A stretch of DNA of 64,000 nucleotides, taken from CBDCYS01 sp965226245 (GTDB taxonomy: Bacteria; Acidobacteriota; Terriglobia; Bryobacterales; UBA6623). Below are positions 59,276 to 64,000 of the stretch, piece after piece (position 1 is the stretch's first letter; the number at the start of each line of letters is the position of its first letter). The stretch covers positions 2,976,001 to 3,040,000 of the forward strand of contig CBDDCL010000015.1 of assembly GCA_965226245.1 (NCBI GenBank). The letters are read 5' to 3'. The position numbers were made by a program, and so were the translations under genes. Below the pieces are notes generated by a model. The model had not been told where the DNA came from, searched no databases, and saw only the letters and a list, made by a program, of their open reading frames with translations.

Positions 59276-62179
59276 CTAGTTGATATACAAGAACTCATTA
59301 GTATTCAGCATGACGTGCGACAAATTCGTCAAAGCCGCTTGATCCGCGCTGCGCCTCGAACCGGCGCCAGAGTCCGAGCCGGAAGCTTTTGCCGCTTGCA
59401 ACTCCCGCTCGCTGCTCAGGAACTCGAGACCGGCGGCCAACTCTTTTTCGCTCGGCTCCCGGCTCAAGGTGATGCGGTAGAGCCTCTTCACCCGAGCCAC
59501 CGGGTCCGTTGGCGCCTCGCCGATTACGCGGTCCGCCAGATACCTTGCCTGCAGCAGCGCGAATTCGCCGTTCAGCAACATAAGCGCCTGCGTCGGCACT
59601 GTGCTTACGTTGCGTTTCTCGGTCGTGACGTTCTGATCGGGCTGATCATGGACATCAAACATCGGGAACTTCAAGCCACGCTTCCAGTAGGCGTAAATGC
59701 TGCGCCGCCAAGTCTCCGGCCCCTCCTCGGTGAGGATCCACTTGCCCCCCTGATAACCCTCCCGCACGCTCTCCGCAAGGGCTGGATAGAAGGGTTCCCC
59801 GCCGGCCTTCAGATTGAGCTGGCCGCTGGCTGACAATATAACGTCGCGGATCGCTTCTCCCTCCAGGCGCCGAACCGGATAGCGCCAGAGGAAAGTATTC
59901 GTTGGATCCTTCTCGAGGTTCCGGGCGTTGTAGAAACTGGAGGCCATCTTGTAAGTCTCGGAGTTCATCATCAGCCGATGCATCTGCTTGATGCTCCAAC
60001 CCTGGCGGACAAATTCGGTCGCCAGCCAGTCCAGCAACTCCGGATGAGTGGGCGGCATGCCCATCTTCCCGAAGTTTCCCGGCGTGGGGACGATGCCTTT
60101 GCCGAAGCGCCAATACCAAAGGCGGTTGACGATGACGCGCGGCGTCAGCGGGTTTTCAGGCGAAGCGATCCACTCAGCCAAGGCGCGGCGCCTGCCGCTC
60201 GTTACGTAATCAGCCCGCTCCGGCGGACGCGTCACAGGCTCATCGCCTTTCGCCAGCACGGTCAAGAAGCCGGGTTCCACGACCGGCGCCTTGAGGTCTT
60301 CCTCGACTACGAGGCCGTTGGCGCCGAAGTGAACCTTCGGGACCTCGTACTTCTGGCCGGGCTCGGGAAGATAGCTGTCATTCACTTCGCCGTATTCGGG
60401 ATTGTAGTGGCCGGAAACCAGCGTATCGCCGGGACCGGGCGGGGCCAGCCGGTAGTCGCCATCGCGAACTCCCTCCACCGCCGGCGGCAACTTCGGGGTC
60501 TTCTCCTCGATCGCCGCGATCCGCTCCCGCAACGCCTTCCTCTTTTGCTCGTCTTCGGGGCTGAGCTTGATCGGCGCTCCCGGCGGCGGCGTGGGCGGCG
60601 GCGGCGGCGCCCCATTAGCTGCCTGGGCGGCCTTGTTTCGCAATGAAAACGCCAGAGCGCCCCCGGGCAGCGGGGATTGACGATAATCGACGTCGTTAGT
60701 CGCGGAGAGCACAACAGGCCCCAGATCGTCATCCATGCTGGCGGCGCCCGCGTCATAGTTTCGTTCGAACTGAGCCGCTAGCAATTTCTGGCCCTGCGTA
60801 CGCTGGCCCATCGGCGTCCTGACCGCCAGCTGGACATCCTCGGGCAGCGCTTTGAGTCTTTTCTCGAACTCCCGCTTTCTGTACGGCGCTTCGATCCCGG
60901 CAATGGCGCGCTTCAGCGGCGCGATCGCCCTAAGACTTTCCTTCTTCGCCCGAACCCACTCCTCGGCTTCCTTCTTTGGCGCCAGCAAGTGATCGTATCT
61001 CACGTACCCAAAGAACATGCCCACCGAACGGTAGTAGTCCACGCGGGTGATGGGATCGAACTTGTGGTCGTGGCAGCGAGCGCAGTGGACCGACAGGCCC
61101 ATGAAGCCCTGGAACGTCGTCCGGACTATGTCGTCCAGATAGTCGTAGCGATAGTACGGGTTGGTCTTCTCGCGGAATCGCACGCGCGGCCCAATCCGGT
61201 AAAAGGCGGTAGCAATGAGACTGTCGTAGGTCGGTTGGTCAAGCTCGTCGCCGGCGATCTGCTCGATGAGGAACTCGTTGTAGGGCTTGTCCTCGTTCAG
61301 CGCCTTGATCACATAGTCCCGATAGCGCCAAGCCGTGTCCAGGGTGCGATCATGCTCGAAACCCGAGCTCTCCGCGAAGCGAACCACATCGAGCCAGAAC
61401 CGTCCCCAGCGCTCGCCGTAGTGGCGGGATGCCAGCAGCCTCTCGACTAGCTCTTCGTAGGCTCGCGGTGAGGGATCGTTCACGAACGCATCGACTTCTT
61501 CCGGCGCCGGCAGCAGCCCAGTCAGGTCGAGGTACACACGGCGGATCAGCGTGATGCGATCGGCTTGCGGCGCGGGCGTCAGCCCGTTGGCGACCATCGC
61601 GGTCCTGACGAACCTATCGATGGGATTCGCCGACCAGCGGGAGTCGCTCACCTCCGGCGCCGGGTGCCGGACCGGTTTCTTGAACGCCCACCACTGACGC
61701 ATCTCGTCGGTAATGACCCATTCCTTGTACCCCAGGTAGGTGGCGTTCGCCTTGTCGCCGGGTGCTTGGGTATCTGCCTGCGCGGTCGTCGCCTCACCCC
61801 AAATGGCCCCCTGATCGATCCAGTTCTTTAGCACGAGCATCTCGTGTTCGCTCAATGGCGGCAGCGGGGCCATCGGCATTTGCGGCTTACTGTGGCCGGT
61901 CACCCGCGTGTAGAGCAGGCTCTGTTCGGCTTTGCCGGGCACGAGTGAGGGGCCTTTGTCCCCGCCTTTCAGCATGTCCTCGCGCGTCCGCAAGTCTAGG
62001 TTCGCCATCTTCAGCTCTTCGCCGTGGCATTGGAAGCAGTTCTTATCCAGAATGGGCAGTACGTCCTTATCTGTCACCCGCGTACTTTGAGCTGCCAGCG
62101 CCGGACGCAACGATACGCTGTAGCTCAATGACACTAGAGCCAGCGCGAACCACACCCAACTGACTTTTGACCGAGTCAT
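59276..62179 (-). CDS. PSD1-type cytochrome protein (PSCyt1-DUF1549-DUF1553)
   Basis: 967 residues with a cleavable signal peptide (~1-30). A planctomycete-type cytochrome c domain follows (haem site 'CFQCHG' within 'DKDVLPILDKNCFQCHGEEL', distal Met in 'PQMPMAPLPPLSEHEMLVLK'), then DUF1549 ('NPIDRFVRTAMVANGLTPAP' ... 'LDVVRFAESSGFEHDRTLDT' ... 'HCARCHDHKFDPITRVDYYR', with a second CxxCH) and DUF1553 ('NPLTPRVIVNRLWYWRFGKG' ... 'VSTVPTQALMLLNGEFALLQ'). Such proteins are paired with DUF1501 genes and are thought to act in periplasmic polysaccharide oxidation. GGGAGG 7 nt before the ATG supports the start. Confidence 0.92.
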   Translation of the reverse strand: MTRSKVSWVWFALALVSLSYSVSLRPALAAQSTRVTDKDVLPILDKNCFQCHGEELKMANLDLRTREDMLKGGDKGPSLVPGKAEQSLLYTRVTGHSKPQMPMAPLPPLSEHEMLVLKNWIDQGAIWGEATTAQADTQAPGDKANATYLGYKEWVITDEMRQWWAFKKPVRHPAPEVSDSRWSANPIDRFVRTAMVANGLTPAPQADRITLIRRVYLDLTGLLPAPEEVDAFVNDPSPRAYEELVERLLASRHYGERWGRFWLDVVRFAESSGFEHDRTLDTAWRYRDYVIKALNEDKPYNEFLIEQIAGDELDQPTYDSLIATAFYRIGPRVRFREKTNPYYRYDYLDDIVRTTFQGFMGLSVHCARCHDHKFDPITRVDYYRSVGMFFGYVRYDHLLAPKKEAEEWVRAKKESLRAIAPLKRAIAGIEAPYRKREFEKRLKALPEDVQLAVRTPMGQRTQGQKLLAAQFERNYDAGAASMDDDLGPVVLSATNDVDYRQSPLPGGALAFSLRNKAAQAANGAPPPPPTPPPGAPIKLSPEDEQKRKALRERIAAIEEKTPKLPPAVEGVRDGDYRLAPPGPGDTLVSGHYNPEYGEVNDSYLPEPGQKYEVPKVHFGANGLVVEEDLKAPVVEPGFLTVLAKGDEPVTRPPERADYVTSGRRRALAEWIASPENPLTPRVIVNRLWYWRFGKGIVPTPGNFGKMGMPPTHPELLDWLATEFVRQGWSIKQMHRLMMNSETYKMASSFYNARNLEKDPTNTFLWRYPVRRLEGEAIRDVILSASGQLNLKAGGEPFYPALAESVREGYQGGKWILTEEGPETWRRSIYAYWKRGLKFPMFDVHDQPDQNVTTEKRNVSTVPTQALMLLNGEFALLQARYLADRVIGEAPTDPVARVKRLYRITLSREPSEKELAAGLEFLSSERELQAAKASGSDSGAGSRRSADQAALTNLSHVMLNTNEFLYIN

Positions 62180-62397
62180 CTTGGACCTCCCACTGCTCTA
62201 TGGTACACCCTCTCCTCCTAGTGAACAAATAGTGAACACCACTGCTGTCCAAATTAGCCAAATCCGGGACCCGGCGCTTCGCGCGGCACACGGCAGTTCA
62301 GCGACCAGGTGGTGTTTGGCAAGTTGGGCGTCGTGCGCCTGCGCGGATACACTTGAGGCCGCCGCCCGCGACAGTTTGAGGGATGAAGCCGGTCGGA
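62180..62397. other. intergenic region
   Basis: Leader of the PSD1 gene and sequence preceding the intron remnant; no gene seen. Confidence 0.4.
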
Positions 62398-62434
62398 GAG
62401 CCGGATGCGGGAAATCCGCACGCACGTCCGGTTC
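62398..62434 (+). ncRNA. group II intron domain V-like hairpin (remnant)
   Basis: gagccggatgcgggaaatcc followed by gcac...gtccggttc has the signature of bacterial group II intron domain V: GAGCCG/CGGTTC closing stem and GAAA tetraloop-type cap. It is 37 nt because of an extra acgc in the distal strand (62421-62424). Downstream sequence (cgatgagcgaggactggaaa) fits domain VI text. No reverse transcriptase ORF is upstream, so only the 3' end remains. Confidence 0.6.
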
Positions 62435-62718
62435 GATGAGCGAGGACTGGAAACGGGGCCGACCCGCCCCAGGCGTCCAGAGCACCCGCGCCCGTCCTCG
62501 GCTCTACCTCAATTCGGGTCGCCGGTTGTGCAATTCTGTGATAAGGCTGGAGTTAAGTGAGATCCGGAAGACAGGCCCTCCCTTGTCGGCTAGTCTTTAG
62601 CTTTCTTTAGCTATGCTGCATGGAAGTCCCAGAAGGGCGCGCTGGCTCTCTGCCCTGAAGATCAAGGCTTGTCGATGCCATGTATGAGATAAGTTCTAGT
62701 ATTGGCCCGTCCTTGGGC
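62435..62718. other. intergenic region up to IS256 copy 2
   Basis: Intron 3' remnants and unassigned sequence. The last eight bases, ccttgggc (62711-62718), are the inverse of the target duplication at 48802-48809. No gene was supported. Confidence 0.45.
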
Positions 62719-64000
62719 GAGCATGTCCAGAATTCCGTTGAAACGCGCGGCTCTCCAGAACTTGTAGTTTACGCCGCTTGGGCCTGGGCCGGTGGCGGCG
62801 GCGACAGTCTGCCGAGCTGGTCGAGTAATTTTGGCAAGTGGCGGTAGCCCTTGACGCGCCGGAAGCTTTTCTCCGCCAGCCACAGACCCGCTCCCACCCA
62901 GCGCTCGCGTTGATCGCCTCCCCGCCAGCGCTTCACCCGGCCGCAGACGCGGTCCACCACCGAGAAGGCCGACTCGATCGGGTTCGTCGTCGCCAGCGTA
63001 CAGCGCAACAAATCGTCGAGTCCGAGGCGGTGCACCGTCAGCGTTTGCTCCCTCCCTTCTTCGAGCGACCGCGCCGCCGACGGGTTCAACTCCAGCAACT
63101 CGCGATGCAGCTTCTCCAAGGCCGTGTTGGCATCCTCATAGCTCGACATGGCATAAGCGTTCGCCATCTTGCGGTCCACCGATTCGCGGTATTGCTGCGG
63201 CAAATGACCGCTCACATTGCGGCGCTTGTGCATTTGACAGCGCTGGATCAGCGCCGTCTTGCCCGCCTGCTTGCGGACCGCCTTGGTGAGCGCCTTCGCG
63301 CCGTCGAGCACATAGAGCATCGGCGCCGAGAAATCGACGCCGCGCCCGGCCAAATCCTGCAGTAATTCGCCGACCACCGTGGTGTTCTCGCTCGCTCCCT
63401 GCCGCAGCCCCAAAACCGTTTTCGACCCGTCTATAGCGACTCCCAGCGCCGCGACCAGGTGCTGGCCCTTGAACTCAATGCCGTCGATGTAGATGGCGCA
63501 GAGTTTGAGTTTGTCGAGAGGGCGTTCTAAAAGTGCCTGCAATTTCTCGCGGCTAGTGCGCACGAAACGCTCACTCACCGCTGACTTTTCGATGCCATAG
63601 GCGGCGGCAAACTCCCGCACGGCTTGGGAGTAATTCCGCGTCGAGAGCCCCAGCATGAGCTTGTCCCAAACGGCGTCGTCGAGCGGCTCGCAGCGGCGGA
63701 ACAATTCATAGCTGCCCAAGGGTTGTTCGTGACCGTCGTCGCTGCGCAGCCGCGGACGCTGAATGGGGACCTTCTGTCCATCCACGACGAGGAAGCCTTT
63801 CTCGCGGCCCCAGCGGTAGGGCTGCTCGGCTTGGCGCCGCTGGTAGTGCTCGCCAGCGAGCTGGCGCACTTCGTTGTCCATGATGAGCTGCATCAGATCC
63901 AGCCCTGCCTGGCGCATCAACTCACCGACACTTTGCTGCAGGGCGGCGGCGACTTCTTTGAGCGGCAAGTGCAGTTGCAGTTCTTGCCCGGATTCTTCGG
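62719..64000 (-). mobile_element. IS256-family insertion sequence, copy 2 (runs off the window)
   Basis: Begins gagcatgtcc at 62719, the inverse of the right end of copy 1, and is otherwise the same sequence in opposite orientation. If it has the same 1434-bp length it ends at ~64152, outside the window. Confidence 0.88.
62769..64000 (-). CDS. IS256-family transposase, second copy, N-terminus outside window
   Basis: The last 399 residues and the codons before them to base 64000 match the product of 48904-50193 without difference; the ~18 N-terminal residues lie past the edge. All three DDE residues are inside the visible part. Confidence 0.93.
   Translation of the reverse strand, partial: EESGQELQLHLPLKEVAAALQQSVGELMRQAGLDLMQLIMDNEVRQLAGEHYQRRQAEQPYRWGREKGFLVVDGQKVPIQRPRLRSDDGHEQPLGSYELFRRCEPLDDAVWDKLMLGLSTRNYSQAVREFAAAYGIEKSAVSERFVRTSREKLQALLERPLDKLKLCAIYIDGIEFKGQHLVAALGVAIDGSKTVLGLRQGASENTTVVGELLQDLAGRGVDFSAPMLYVLDGAKALTKAVRKQAGKTALIQRCQMHKRRNVSGHLPQQYRESVDRKMANAYAMSSYEDANTALEKLHRELLELNPSAARSLEEGREQTLTVHRLGLDDLLRCTLATTNPIESAFSVVDRVCGRVKRWRGGDQRERWVGAGLWLAEKSFRRVKGYRHLPKLLDQLGRLSPPPPAQAQAA

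Noticed and set aside
57638..59833. 731-residue plus-strand ORF spanning DUF1501 and PSD1
   Set aside because: Long frame produced by the codon bias of two real genes on the opposite strand; no start signal or domain.
1..64000. tRNA, rRNA or CRISPR features
   Set aside because: No cloverleaf with a GGTTCRA-type T-arm plus acceptor pairing, no rRNA consensus and no regularly spaced repeat array was seen on either strand.

Overview
The window is a 64-kb, GC-rich bacterial chromosome segment. It looks acidobacterial, of the Solibacter/Bryobacterales type. This inference rests on several things: a secreted protein with 'Solibacter uncharacterized C-terminal' type domains, an Oar-like TonB-dependent outer-membrane barrel, a PSD1 (DUF1549/DUF1553) plus DUF1501 pair with a DUF1080 protein nearby, a PQQ alcohol dehydrogenase/cytochrome c pair, and a very heavy load of insertion sequences and broken genes. 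No rRNA or tRNA gene and no CRISPR array was recognised.

Layout. 1-7.2 kb: end of a PKD/Ig-like surface protein, a GT87-type membrane glycosyltransferase, a B12-binding radical SAM enzyme, a lipoprotein alkaline phosphatase and an archease-rtcB pair. 7.2-9.7 kb: two identical, inverted IS1595-family elements. 10.6-20.6 kb: a partial respiratory complex I operon on the minus strand (nuoC, D, H, I, J, K, L, M, N; no A, B, E, F, G). Its promoter-proximal side abuts a truncated quinone oxidoreductase remnant. 20.9-21.5 and 30.7-31.2 kb: two damaged copies of one small two-gene module. 21.6-32 kb: a secreted glycosidase-like protein ending in an ILEI/FAM3-like domain, a toxin-antitoxin pair, NIPSNAP, a pentaheme cytochrome, a flavin disulfide oxidoreductase, FkbM and class I methyltransferases, and several gene remnants. 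32-37 kb: PQQ dehydrogenase plus diheme cytochrome (one CX4CH site), then a thioredoxin-fusion gene and a UGSC-family selenoprotein gene whose in-frame TGA is followed by a SECIS-like hairpin. 37-48.7 kb: remnants, an RDD protein, gltX-glnS, an IS630 element, an S9 peptidase and an LpxL-type acyltransferase. 48.8-64 kb: two inverted IS256 copies. Between them lie a beta-barrel-like protein, a TonB-type receptor, Tn3/kinase/group II intron debris, DUF1080, DUF1501 and PSD1.

Main observations. (i) The UGSC selenoprotein would be annotated as two ORFs by any standard caller. (ii) The 8-bp target duplication of the left IS256 copy is found not on its own right side but beside the other IS256 copy. 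This implies that the ~12.5 kb between them was inverted by recombination. The same logic predicts that the missing 3' half of a hicB-like gene, cut by the IS at 50244, lies just past the right edge of the window. (iii) The complex I operon has lost or never had its 5' and NADH-module genes here. (iv) Two MITE-like elements, two-hairpin REP-like repeats and many single-domain gene remnants show a genome undergoing repeated insertion and decay.
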